From assembly GCF_002575655.3 (NCBI RefSeq), contig NC_053040.3, positions 358,110,267-358,174,266 on the forward strand: a stretch of DNA of 64,000 bases, in the 5' to 3' direction. Origin of the DNA: Aegilops tauschii subsp. strangulata (lineage: Eukaryota; Streptophyta; Magnoliopsida; Poales; Poaceae). The translations under genes were made by a program, and so were the position numbers. Shown here in pieces: positions 1-11,651 of this stretch. The notes under the pieces were generated by a model, which was given only the letters and a program-made list of their open reading frames with translations, had not been told where the DNA came from and searched no databases. Positions within the stretch are counted from its first letter, which is position 1, and every line of letters begins with the position of its first letter.

Positions 1-594
1 TCCGAAACAACAGGTACCCTCCAACTAACAACAATCCTAGGGGAGTTTTGTTTGCAATTATTTTGATTTGATTTTCTTAAAGCATGGGACTGGGCATCCC
101 GGTGACCAGCCATTTTCTCATGAGTGAGAAGCGGAGTCCACTCCTCTTGAGAATAACCCACCTAGCATGGAAGATACAGTTAGCCCTAGTTGATACATGA
201 GCTATTCGAGCATACAAAACGGAATTTCATTTGAAGGTTTAGAGTTTGGCACATACAAATTTACTTGGAACGGCAGGTAGATACCGCATATAGGAAGGTA
301 TGGTGGACTCATATGGAATAACTTTGGGGTTTAAGGGATTGGATGCACAAGAAGTATTCCCGCTTAGTACAAGTGAAGGCTAGAAAAAAGACTAGGAAGC
401 GACCAGCTAGAGAGCGACAACAGTCATGAACCTGCATTAAAATTAATAAACATTGAGTGCAAGCATGAGTAGGATATAATCCACCATGAACATAAATATC
501 GTGGAGGCTATGTTGATTTTGTTTCACCTACCTGTGTGAACATGTGGCAAGTTGAGTCACTCAAATCATTCAAAGGAGGATACCACCCTACTAT
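1..594 (-). other. 3' internal non-coding tail of gypsy A
   Basis: No gene is supported here. The stretch is AT-rich and continues the minus-strand sequence seen at 10927-11651 on the other side of CACTA-A. Bases 592-594 (TAT) are the left target duplication of CACTA-A. The polypurine tract and 3' LTR must lie outside the window to the left. Confidence 0.6.
592..594. repeat. Left target-site duplication of CACTA-A (TAT)
   Basis: TAT directly precedes the CACTAC terminus and is repeated at 10924-10926 after the GTAGTG terminus. Three bases is the usual duplication length for CACTA elements. Confidence 0.85.
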
Positions 595-920
595 CACTAC
601 TGGAATCAGCTAATTTGCCATCTGCCAGATCTTTGCCGTCTGCTAGCTGACGGCAAAGAAGCTCTTTGCCATCAGCTACACATAAACAGACGGCAAAGAA
701 AAGGCTGACGGCAAAGAAGCTCTTTGCCATCTGCCAGGTCTTTGCCGTCTGCCAGCGGACGGCAAAGAGTGTGGTGGCCCCCACCCCCCGCTCGTTTGAA
801 AAAATCCTAACGGCCCACCTTTTTTGCCGTCCGCTAGCGGACGGCAAAGAGGCAGAAAGGCGGACGGCAAAGGCTGGCGGACGGCAAAGAGGGCACTTGC
901 CTAACGGCAGGTACCCCCCG
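595..920. repeat. 5' terminal inverted repeat and subterminal motif array of CACTA-A
   Basis: Repeated copies of the TTTGCCGTC core in both orientations, often as back-to-back palindromes (for example around 626-660 and 737-768). By analogy with maize Spm these would be binding sites for the accessory protein; that role is inferred. Confidence 0.8.
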
Positions 921-954
921 CCCGTTACTCACTTCATCCTCGCCTCGCCTTTCT

Positions 955-1762
955 CCTCCCACCCCGCCGCCGTCGCCGCCGCACGCCGCGCGCCGCCGCC
1001 CCGTCGCCCCGCCGCCCCGGCTCCCCGCCGCCCCACCGCCCCGTCGCCCCCCCGCTCCGGCCCCCCGCCGCCCCGCGCCCCACCGCCGCCCCGCGCCCCA
1101 CCGCCGTCCCGGCCCCCCGCCGCCTCCTCCACTGCCCCGCCCCCCCGCCCCCCATCCCCCCCGCCGCCCCGCGTCCTCCACCGCCCCGCCCCGGCCCCCC
1201 GCCGCCCCGCCCCGGCCCTCCGTCGCCGGCCCCGCCCCGGCCCTCCCCCACAGTGAGCCCCTCCTCCCTTTTTTTTTCTGTTTTTTTGTTTTTTTTCTGT
1301 TTTTTTGTTTTTTTTTCTGTTTAAGTTTAGGTTTAATTAGTTTAAATAGTTTAGTTTTAATTAGTTTAGGTTTTTAGTTTAGGTTAGTTTAGGTTTAGGT
1401 TAAGTAGAAGGGGGAAGAAGAAGAAGAAGAAGAAGAAGAAGAGGAGGAGGAGGAGGAGGAGAAGGAGAAGGAGAAGGAGAAGGAGAAGGAGAAGGAGAAG
1501 GAGAAGGAGAAGGAGAAGAAGAAGAAGAAGAAGAAGAAGAAGAAGGAGAAGAAGAAGAAGAAGAAGAAGAAGAAGAAGAAGAGGAGGAGGAGGAGGAGGA
1601 GGAGCAGAAAGAAGAAGAAGAAGAAGAAGAAGACGAAGAAGAAGAAGAAGAAGAAGAAGAAGAAGAAGAAGAAGAAGAGGAGGAGGACGAGGAGGAGGAG
1701 GAGGAGAAGGAGAAGAAGAAGAAGAAGAAGAAGAGGAGGAGGAGGAGGAGGAGGAGGAGAAA

Positions 1763-1793
<31 letters not shown>

Positions 1794-2435
1794 AAGAAGA
1801 GGAGGAGGAGGAGACACCCCGAAGCCCCGACCCCGAAACAGCACCCCGACCCCGACACGGCACCCCGACACCGACACGGCACCCCGACACCTACACGACA
1901 CCCCGACCCACGACACGACACCCACGACACCCCGACCCCGAGAACCCGACCCCGACCCCGACCCCGACCCCGACACCCCGACCCCGAGCCTGACCCGACA
2001 CCCCGACCCCGACACCGACACGGCACCCCGACCCCGACCCGGCACCCCGACCCCCGACACCGACACGACACCCCCGACACCCCGACCCCGAGACCTCGAC
2101 CCCGACCCCGACCCCGACACCCCGACCCCGAGCCTGACCCGACACCCCGACCCCGACACCGACACGGCACCCCGACCCTGACCCGGCACCCCGACCCGAC
2201 ACCCCGACCCCGAGACCCCGACACGACACCCCGAGACCGACACGACACCCCGACCCCGACACGGCACCCCGAGACCGACACGACACCCCGACCCCCGACA
2301 CGACACCCCCGACACCCCGACACCCCGACCCCGAGAACCCGACCCCGACCTCGACCCCGACCCCGACACCCCGACCCCGAGCCTGACCCGACACCCCGAC
2401 CCGACACCCCGACCCCGAGACCCCGACCCTGAAAA
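955..2435. repeat. Low-complexity block: C-rich, T-rich, (GAA/GGA)n, then (CCCCGA)n
   Basis: Four simple-sequence tracts follow each other. 955-1255 is C-rich. 1260-1400 holds T runs and degenerate TTTAGG words. 1402-1813 is almost pure purine built of GAA, GGA and GAGAAG units. 1815-2435 is a CCCCGA/CCGACA repeat with higher-order periodicity. Reading frames across it give only poly-Ser, poly-Leu, poly-Phe or Gly/Arg chains and are not genes. The purine tract could form triplex DNA and the CCCCGA tract has G-quadruplex potential on the minus strand. Confidence 0.85.
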
Positions 2436-2851
2436 GGTGTTCTTTGGCCTTCCAGAAGCCGACGGGGTCATATATTTGTGAATTATTAGTTAGGTCATAT
2501 ATCTTTCGATTTTGTCATGAAAAACATCATATATAATTGTGTTGATCGGGTAGTTTTAAATGTGCAGTTGTTTCATCGCTGCGAGGTTTGGTGTTCGACG
2601 ACCTCGCCGTGCGTTTGACGAGCTCTGCCCCTTCGTTCGTGGGTGAGCACAAATGACATGTCCTCCTCCCCCATTAATTATTTGATCTATTCCGATGAAA
2701 CTTGATAGCTAGATATATATGTGTCTTGAATCATCAGTATGTGTAACCAATATGTGTCTCCCGTTCGAAAGCGTCATAGTTATAAATATGCATGCATTTG
2801 CATATTTATAACCTTGATTCTTTCGAATTGTCCAACGCTATCCATGGACAG

Positions 2852-3069
2852 CCCGAGTATGTTTAGATTGGGTTCGTTTTCCCATATGCTTTGCTCCGGA
2901 TCCGACGCATAAATTTCGTCAGTGCCTCCCCTGTTGTTCTCCGGGTACACATCCTCTCTGTTTATTGCAGAGACGTGTATCAGGAGAACAGCGGGGAGGT
3001 GCTGCCGAAATTTTGCGTAGGATCCGGGGCATAGCATGGGAAAATGAACCCAATCTAAACATACTCGGG
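2852..3069. repeat. Long inverted repeat (hairpin) in the TNP2 leader
   Basis: Two arms of roughly 100 bp match as inverted copies with scattered mismatches, around a short loop near 2960. The outer ends read CCCGAGTATGTTTAGATTGG and its complement. It lies about 150 bp before the TNP2 start, so a transcript from the element's 5' end would carry it as double-stranded RNA. Confidence 0.8.
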
Positions 3070-3215
3070 TGGGATTAGGACCTATCATTACCTATTAGAG
3101 TGTAGGTTGCATGGACGTAATAAAATTGACAAAGTAGATCAACTGATGAATACATACATGGTGAATTATATATATATATATATTTGTTGTGTGTCTAGTA
3201 GCTCTGAAAGTCAAG

Positions 3216-6200
3216 ATGAGTGATCGTGCGTGGATGTACACCGGTCACACTGGTCAGAACAAATGGAGCACTGAATGGTTCACAAAAACCAAGGGGTTTG
3301 TGCGAGCCGCATTTGCAAATGGCCAGAGGAAAACCTGGTGCCCCTGTTTACGGTGCGGCAATTGGGAAAAGAGGACAGAGGCTGAAATGGGCAAACACCT
3401 GCAGAAGAGTGGTTTTACGCCCGATTATACGGTGTGGACATTTCATGGTGAGTCTGCCCAACGTGACCGAGCTGAGGTGGATCGTCGTCGCACCGACGAG
3501 CATGGTACCAGTATGGAAAACATGGTGCAAGACTTTGATGATGCTCGGGATTCGGACGAGGAGATGGAGGAATCTGCAAAGGCCTTCAATGAAATGTTGG
3601 AGTCTTCAAAACGTCCGCTCCATGAGCACACTGAGCTTTGTCAGTTGGATGCCATCTCACAAGTAATGGCTCTGAAGGCTCAGTTCAACTTGGGCAGAGA
3701 ATGCTACGATGCAATGATGACAGTATTTGGACGCTTTCTACCCAAAGGCCATGTAATGCCTGCAAACCTGTACCAGTCGGACAAAATCCTCCGTGCACTG
3801 AAGATGCCCTATGATAAGATACATGCCTGTGAGAAAGGATGTGTCTTGTTTAGGCTTGACTATGCGGACTTGAACTGTTGTCCCATTTGCAAGTCTTCCA
3901 GGTATGTTGTGGTAGACAACGGTATGGGTGAGAAGACACAGACCAAAATCCCCGTTAGTGTTCTTCGGTATATGCCAATCGTACCAAGACTTCAACGTCT
4001 TTTCATGGTCGAAGAGACGGCCAAACAGATGACATGGCACAAAATGGGCAAAAGAGCCGAACTAGATGCAGATGGGAATCTGATGATTGTACACACATCG
4101 GATGGTGTTGCGTGGAAAAAGTTTGATGAATTACATGGTGACAAAGCGGCAGATCCGAGGCATCCTCGAGTCGGCATCAGCACGGATGGGTTCAGTGTGT
4201 TTGGTATGACAGCAGCCCAATACAGTTGTTGGCCCGTATTTGTCTTTCCACTCAATCTCCCCCCCGGACAGATTATGCAAAGAAAGAACATTTTCCTGAC
4301 GTTGATAATTCCAGGGCCCAACTATCCGGGGAAAAATATGAATGTGTACATGCAACCGCTTAAGGACGAATTGCAAGAAGCCTGGGATAATGGGTTCAAG
4401 ACATACGATGCCTATAGCAAACGGAACTTCATAATGCGTGTCTGGTACATGTACTCGACGCATGACTTGCCGGCGTATGCGCTATTCGTTGGCTGGTGTG
4501 TGCATGGAAGGTTCCCGTGCCCCACATGCAAGGGAGCTCTTGAGTTTCGTTGGCTTCAGGCCGGTCGCAAGTTTTCTTGCTTCGACATGCATAGAGAGTT
4601 CCTGAATCCTCGCCATAAGTTCAGGAAAGACAAGAAGAACTTCATCAGAGGTAGAGTTGTCAAAAACTCTGCACCACATGCATTGACAGGCCAACAGACC
4701 CTGGATCAGTTAAACGCTCTCGAGCCAGATCCCGAGCGTCCAGGGTACTTCAAGGGGTATAATTCTAAGCACGCCTGGACTCACAAAACATGCTTATGGG
4801 ATCTGCCTTACTTCAAAGACCTCCTTTGCCCACACAACATCGACGTGATGCACACTGAGAAGAATATCGCCGAGGCACTTTTTGGTACATTGTTCGGCAT
4901 AGATGGGAAGTCAAAGGATAATACTAAGGCTAGAGTCGATCTGGAGGCGCTATGTGACAGGCCGTTACAAAACATGAAAGAACCGAAAGGAAAGCAGAAC
5001 TGGACGAAGCCAAAGGCATGGTTCAATCTTGGAAGGCCGGCTATGAGGGAAATTATCTTGTCGGTGAAAATGCAGTTGATGTTCCCCGATGGGTATGCAG
5101 CGAATCTACAGAGGGGAGCCAGTCTTGATAAATTGAAGATATTTGGTCTCAAGAGTCATGATTGGCACATATGGATTGAGCGGGTAATGCCGGTGATGTT
5201 GCGTGGCTTCATCCCTGAGGATGAATGGCTAGTACTGGCAGAACTCAGCTATTTCTTCCGTGTTCTTTGTGCGAAAGAACTATCGCCTAGCGTGCTAGAA
5301 GAAATGGAAGAGTTGGCGCCGGAGTTGATCTGCAAGTTAGAGAAGATCTTTCCACCGGGCTTCTTTAATCCAATGCAACATTTGATTTTGCATCTCCCGA
5401 CCGAGGCAAGATTGGGGGGGCCCGTGCAAAATCGTTGGTGCTACCCAACTGGAGGATGCAGAAGACGCTTCGACAAAAATGTAAAAATAAACATAGAATT
5501 GAAGCATCGATGGCTGAGGCATTCATCATTGAGGAGGCGGCAAACTTCGTGACAGCACACTACGAAGCCAAAAATCGTCATTTGCATAATCCGAAGCCTC
5601 GGTACAATGCTGACGACCCTAAAAAGGGTGGATCCAACCTCAGCCTATTCAAAGGGAATCTCGCACCAGCCAGTGTTTCAAATCCAGTATCTTTGGATAA
5701 CGAACAATGGCGGACCATTTCGTTGTATATCTTCAACAACCTGATAGAAGTGCGGCCGTACATCGAGTAAGTTCTCGGTACATAGTTTCGCAACTTCTAT
5801 TTCCTTTGAACTGCTCTTATTCCTGGATATTTCATACAGTCGATACGTCGCCTTATTCTCGTATGGAGCGGTGATCCAAAAGGATTCTGTCGAAGAGTAT
5901 GAGCTTCTCGCAAAGCAAGGTGGCGGCTATCCCGGTTTCATCTCTTGGTTCAAACAAACGGTAATTTCTATTAGACTTGTAGGCTAATTTGTAGGCGGCT
6001 ATCCCGGTTTCATTCGCTAATTTGTGCGTAATGCAACAATCCTTTCATATTAAACTTGTAGGCTAATTCAGAGTCTATGGACGCCGAATTGAGACAAGTC
6101 GCTAATGGTTTTGACTATAAGGTCCGTTCATTTGACAAATACGACATCAACGGGTATCGCTTTCGTACCTATGGCAAAGAGCTATCTATGGCCGACCGAA

Positions 6201-6877
6201 AGTCTACAAATTGTTGTGTATCTGCTATCGGCGAAGGAGGTACCGAGTATTATGGGAGAGTTGAAGCAATTTATGAACTTCTATTCTATGGTGAAAACCC
6301 ACCGAATGTCGTAGTCTTCAAATGTTATTGGTTTTAGCCGAAGGAGACTAGAAGAACTCATGAACATATAGGGCTAGTTGAAATCAACCAAAGCACCCAT
6401 TTAGATGTTCCTGATGTCTATATTACGGCTCAACAGGCGACCCAAGTATTCTATCTACCGTGGGCCTGCCAAACTAATCCTAATCTGAAAGGTTGGGATG
6501 TCGTTTATGAAGTGCCGCCACGTGCTAGACTATCTCCCCCAAAGGAAGAGGATTATGAACCTCACATTAACCCAGACACATATGAAGGAGAATTCTTCCA
6601 AGAGACACGTCTTTCCAAAAAGCGTTTCAAGAACCGCTATACTTCACCCCAAAACATTGAAGTAGACAGCGACAGTGAATCCGACATCACCCCAGAGGAG
6701 GAACAAGAAGAGCCGGAACAAGAAGAGGTTACTGCTGCGGATGACCTGTCATTGCTTGACCGATTACGTCAAGGTGGCCTTGCACATGTTGATTCCACTG
6801 AACCCTATGAGCCCGTCATTGATTATAGTGATGATGATGATTATGCATTTATTGATGATACTGATCGAGATTATTAG
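3216..6877 (+). pseudogene. TNP2-type CACTA transposase, frameshifted and with an internal stop
   Basis: This is the catalytic transposase of En/Spm elements, which cuts and rejoins the ends. I place the start at 3216, because TNP2 proteins usually begin near a DR-WMY motif and this frame reads MSDRAWMY. Domains in order: Transpos_assoc-like with Cys pairs (about residues 1-80), Transposase_21-like (about 240-530), DUF4218-like (PPGFFNPMQHL near 5354). One missing base near 5450 moves the frame; the good frame continues to the donor near 5768. A second exon (5840-5960) and a third (from 6072) carry a DUF4216-like region, broken by an in-frame TAG at 6335-6337. The acidic tail ends at 6877. 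Introns have GT/AG ends. The product as written would lack the C-terminal domains. Confidence 0.88.
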
Positions 6878-7014
6878 TAGTGTCAGGTATTAAATTTTTT
6901 AATGTTGTACTTGATGATGATACACTTAAGTGATACACATATTATTATTCATGTCGGTCTTTTTTTTATGTTGTACTAATTTCGTTTACTGTTTGTCATG
7001 GCAGGTGTTGAAAG

Positions 7015-9475
7015 ATGGTGGGCGCTGGTCGGGAGCGCGCCAAGGCCCCTTCTTCCTCGGCGCGTGGTCTGAGGTCTTCGATTCCAGACGTACCTCTTCG
7101 CCGAGCGTTGCTGGACAGTATGTCCACACCGCCGGGCCCTTCTTCGTCCACCGCGGTGCCCAGCAGGGGACGAGGTAGGAAGAGAGGAGGTGGGGCACGT
7201 GGTCGCGGGAGAGGAGGTAGGGTGACTGCTTGGGAGCCTTCCTCGCCGCCACCCCCAGCTGTTTCACCTGAGCACGTGACTGCTAGGGTGGACTCGTCCG
7301 AGGAGGAGGCTACACGGACTCCGGTCCACGAGCCTCCGGTCCACGGGTCTTGGGCCCACGAGCCTCGGGTCGACTGGCCTTCGGCCCACGAGAGTTCGGC
7401 CCACGAGACCCCGGAGGAGCACACGTCCGGATGGGGTACCTGGCCGGATCAGCCCGAGGAGCCGAGTGGCCATGCTGATGATGGCGGGGAGCCGACTGAT
7501 CTTGAGGAGGAGGGTGGCACCATCTACCAGCGTGGTGCTACACGGCTCCCGTCCGTGCCGGCGAACCGCGAGCAGAGGTGGTTGATCTTCCCTGATGGGG
7601 AGAGGTACGTAAGTGCATTTAATATTTTTGTACCTTCTGCATTCACGTTTCTTCAAATAACTAATGCGTTGGCCTTGTCATGCTGCAGGGGTTGGGACCA
7701 CCATCATAGTGTCCGCCGGCCCAACTCCGTCCTTGGAGTTCTTTGCCGGCAAAACTTCCCGGGGTTTGTCACGTTGCCTGGTGAGGGTCGGCTTCCAGAG
7801 TTTGGGTTGAGCTGGGAGCACTACGTGGCTGCCCCGGCCCCGCCGGATGTCATTATCGACGGTGTCGTGTGCGACACGAGGGCAGACATGGTGATCAGGA
7901 CGTTCTGGGTAATTTCTCCTTTACACATTTCAAAATCTTCAACTAGCTAGTTATTAATTGTACTAATCAATATTGTCTCATTTGATTGCAGACATTCTAC
8001 AGGTGTGAGGAGGGATACGAGGAGGAGTGCGCAAATGTTATCGAGAACGTCTGCAAGCGCCTACTCCAGAACTTACGGCACGAGGCTCGGGTGCAGGCTG
8101 TTCGAGACTACTACGCCTTGCGTGGTATCAAGAAGACCAAGCCGGCGTGCCGCGATAAGTTCCTGAGTAAGGAGCAGTACATGAAGGTAATTCTTAAGGC
8201 CTTCTACTTAAGTTCCTTCATTTAGTAATTCTTAGCCGTAGTGCTCAAGTTTCTATTTGCTAACTTAGGCGCCTCCGAGATGGTGTGCGGATCGGATGGA
8301 TTGTTGGGAGGTGTTGGTCGATGAGTGGTGCTCACAAGAATGGCTAGCCCTCCACAACCAGGCCAAGGACAAACGTGCCCAAATGGAAGGTGTGCCACAC
8401 CATCAAGGCAGCTCCAACTTATATCAGTTCGGGCGCAACTGGGTATGTGGTTTGCTTCATGATTCATGCAATTCATTCATCATGCTAGCTTGAGCCCTTT
8501 AGTTACTAATTTCATTGTTTCTCTCTTTCAGGCACGCCACAATAAGGCGGATAAGGTGCCAGAGGTGTACGACCTGTATGCCATGGCCCACACTGGCTCT
8601 TACAAGAAAGTCAAGGCTTTCTCTCAGTCTGACCTCGATGATGCAAACAACTTCACCAACATCTCCTCCCACAACAAGCTCGTGAGATATAGAGATGAGG
8701 GGAAGGCGAGGAAAGGGGAGGACTTTAACCCGAGCCAGGGTACCATTGATCCAGAGCTGGTGATGATATCTGGTGGCGGGAGGTCCCATGGCTCCATAGC
8801 CATTGGAGATGGACTTATCCGTTGTCCTAGCACTCTCCCGGAGATCAAGGCGCGCCAGTCGAGCTCCGCTCCTGAGATAAGGCCTCGTGAATGGCCAGTG
8901 CAACTCGCCATCAAGGTTAGTGATACGTACTCAGCTATCTTTCTCCATTACATTTTGTGCGCTTCCATCAATGGTTACAAATGGTCATGTGAGTGGTGTT
9001 GCAGGCTGCTATACAGACTGAGAGAGATAGAACGGAGAAACTTCTGGCGGAGGCGGCAGAGAGGCAGCGGGAGATGGAGGAGAGGACGAGAAAGATGATG
9101 GAGGAGGAGAGGGCACGGAATGACATGCAGGCAAGGGCCATGTACGAGCTCCTTGTGGTAAGTTTCTTCTGCAGATTACTTGCTAGTCTTAACATTTGAG
9201 TCTCATTACGAACTAGTATGACTCTGTTCTGAAAACCAAATGTGCAGTCTGTGTGCGAGAAGTCCGGTCAGCCCGCTCCGCCGATGCCAGTGATTGCTCC
9301 TGGGAGCACGGTGAGTTTAGTTTGAATGGACATTAGTTGGTAGTCTTAACATTTGAGTGTCGTAATGCTAACGAGACATTGGAAATGATCTTTGTTGCAG
9401 CTTAACTCCAGAAACGCATCGCACGATCCTTCTCCAGGTAGCGGCACTAGCCACCCCGCTCCTACATCTCCCTGA
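7015..9475 (+). CDS. CACTA accessory protein (Transposase_24/Ptta-like), eight exons, open
   Basis: I trace exons 7015-7604, 7689-7908, 7992-8186, 8269-8442, 8532-8915, 9005-9157, 9248-9310 and 9401-9475. All have GT/AG introns and phases that join, giving about 617 residues with no internal stop. The N-terminal third is low complexity with Arg/Gly-rich and His/Glu/Pro repeats. Exons 2-5 resemble the plant transposase Ptta/En/Spm domain (RWCADRMDCWEVLVDEW, PEVYDLYAMAHTG). Exon 6 is a charged coiled coil (AAIQTERDRTEKLL onward). Such proteins probably bind subterminal repeats and work with TNP2. It starts 137 bp after the TNP2 stop. An intact accessory gene beside a broken TNP2 is notable. Domain assignment is by eye. 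Confidence 0.75.
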
Positions 9476-9567
9476 TCACGGTAAGTTTCTCTAGTGTTTT
9501 GCTTAACAAATGCATAAAGACCTAGACTTAGCTTTATTTCCTCCAATATGCTTACCATAATGACCTA

Positions 9568-10085
9568 GAGTTAGCTTATTTTCCTCCAAAATGACCCATT
9601 TTACCTAGGTTAGCTTATAAATGATGCAGTTCATCCAAGTTAGCTCAAAAATGACCCATTTTACCTAGATTAGCTCCTAAATGATCCATTTTACCTACGT
9701 TAGCTTTAAAATGGCCCATTTCACCTACGTTAACTCCAAAATGACCCATCTTACCTAGGTTATCTCATAAACAATCCATTTCAACTAATTTAGCTCATAA
9801 ACGATCCATTTGACCTAAGTGAGCTAAAAAACGATCCATTTCACCTAAATTAGCTCTTAAATGATCCATTTCACCTAAGTTAGCTGAAAATGATCCATTT
9901 CAACTAAATTAGCTCAAAAATGATCCATTTCAACAAAGTTAGCTCAAAACCGATCCATTTCAACTAAGTTAGCTCAAAAACGATCCATTTGACCTAAGTG
10001 AGCTAAAAAGATCCATTTCACCTTAGTTACCTAAAAACGATCCATTTCACCTTAGTTACCTCAAAAACGATCCATTTCTAACTTT
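9568..10085. repeat. 30-bp minisatellite downstream of the accessory gene
   Basis: About 17 head-to-tail units of 30 bp built on TAGCTCAAAAATGATCCATT followed by a TTCACCTAAG-like part. Units differ by a few substitutions. It lies in the probable 3' untranslated region. The bases from 9480 to 9567 are a degenerate lead-in. Confidence 0.85.
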
Positions 10086-10403
10086 CTTATTTTGCCATTT
10101 TGCAGATTTCATTATGTGCTGGATGGAGTGCTTGTTCTACTCTTCTTCTTCTTGTCTTCTCATTCTTTTCTTCTCATTCTAGTCACCTTAGCTATGGAGT
10201 GCTACTTTATGTATGGATGGAACTTCTTTATGTATGAAATGATGGATGGAACTTGTTTATGTATGAAATGATGGATGGACCTTGTTTATGTATGAAATGA
10301 TGTATGAACTTGTTTATGTGATGAATGCCTGTGAAATTATCTAGATGTCATATATATTTTCTGTGCAAATTGTGGGATTTAACAAAAAACAGAAAAAACA
10401 GAC

Positions 10404-10923
10404 AATATGCAGGCTCTTTGCCGTCTGCCACCGACGGCAAAGAGCTCTTTGCCGTCTGCCGCGGACGGCAAAGAAGCCACGTGGCAGCCAACTGTGCTTC
10501 CTGGGAGCTGACCCATTTGGTCAGTTTGCCTACAGTGGCAGACGGCAAAGACTTTGCCGTCCGTGGCAGACGGCAAAGAACCTGGTCAGTTTGCCTACAG
10601 TGGCAGACGGCAAAGAACCTGCCATCTAGTGACGTGTAGATGACATCATAAGGCGGACGGCAAAGACCAAAGGCTCTTTGCCGTCTGCGGCGGACGGCAA
10701 AGGTCTGCCGTTAGCCACTTAACGGACTGACAGCGCAAATATTGCCGTCCGCCCTCTTTGCCGTCCGCCGCAGACGGCAAAGAGCCTTTGCCGTCCGCCG
10801 CCAGGAAGCAGACGGCAAAGCAGCTGTTTACCGTAGCCTTCTTTGCCGGAGCCTTTTGCCGTTCGCCTTTCGAGCCTTTGCCGAACGCCATGGCAGACGG
10901 CAAAGTAGCTGTTTCCTGTAGTG
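10404..10923. repeat. 3' subterminal motif array and terminal inverted repeat of CACTA-A
   Basis: Many copies of TTTGCCGTC and GACGGCAAAG in both orientations, ending in the GTAGTG terminus at 10923. The stretch between 10086 and 10403 holds short repeats of a TTTATGTATGAAATGATGGA type and no gene. Confidence 0.85.
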
Positions 10924-10926
10924 TAT
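10924..10926. repeat. Right target-site duplication of CACTA-A (TAT)
   Basis: TAT directly after the GTAGTG terminus, matching 592-594. Confidence 0.85.
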
Positions 10927-11651
10927 ACCACATCACAATCATTTTAATGGCATGTTGGCACGCAATATAAACCATTATAAACTCCTAGCTAATTAAGCAT
11001 GGCATAAGCAACTATAATCTCTAATTGTCATTACAAACATGTTTCATTCATAATAGACCGAATCAGGAATGATGAACTAATCATATTTACAAAAACAAGA
11101 GAGGTCGAGTTCATACCAGCTTCTCTCATCTCAAGCAGTTCATCATATATCGTCATAATTGCCTTTCACTTGCACGACCGAATGATGATAATAATAATAG
11201 TGCACGTGCCTTGGACTAAGCTGGAATCTGCAAGCATTCATAAATAGGAGAAGACAAGGCAATATGGGCTCTTGGTTAAATCAAGAATAATGTATATAAG
11301 AGCCACTTCAACATTTTCATTATGGTTTTCTCCTATCGACCCCCAAAGAAAAGAAAAGAAATAAAACTATTTACACAGGAAAGCTCCCAACAAACAAAAA
11401 GAAGAGCAGGAAATCTTTTTGGGTTTTCTTTTAATTACTACTACTACTAGCTAAAAGCTACAACTATTTTTTTGATTTTTCTTAAGGTTTTTCAAACACA
11501 CAAGAAGAAATCATAAAAAGGAAAATAAACTAGCATGGATAGCACAATGAAAAAGTATGAGCACCGACAACTAGCATGAGTGTGTGAATATAAATGTAAT
11601 GTCGGTGAGAAATACGTACTCCCCCAAGCTAGGCTTTTGGCCTAAGTTGGT
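10927..11651 (-). other. Non-coding sequence downstream of the second ORF of gypsy A
   Basis: AT-rich with no credible ORF. On the minus strand it follows the stop of the second ORF and leads into the tail at 1-594, once CACTA-A is removed. Confidence 0.6.

Larger units (their letters stand above)
595..10923 (+). mobile_element. CACTA-A: complete CACTA (En/Spm) DNA transposon, 10.3 kb
   Basis: The element starts CACTACTGGAATCAGC and ends with the inverted form of CACTACAGGAAACAGC, flanked by TAT on both sides. Arrays of TTTGCCGTCTGCC and its complement fill both ends. Inside, on the plus strand, are a low-complexity block, a long hairpin, a TNP2-type transposase gene with two visible lesions, an eight-exon accessory gene that reads open, and a 30-bp minisatellite. 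The element is inserted in the 3' part of gypsy A. With a broken transposase it would need TNP2 from another copy to move, though both ends look usable. Confidence 0.95.

Noticed and set aside
1320..1405. Telomere-like TTTAGG words
   Set aside because: Spacing is irregular and the plant unit TTTAGGG is not repeated in tandem; it is a degenerate T/G-rich tract.
1384..2471. Long minus-strand ORFs of 168-358 residues rich in Ser, Leu, Phe, Gly and Arg
   Set aside because: They are translations of the purine and CCCCGA simple repeats; all frames stay open by composition.
9568..10085. Regular 30-bp repeat resembling a CRISPR array
   Set aside because: Units are contiguous with no unique spacers, and the DNA is a plant transposon; it is a minisatellite.
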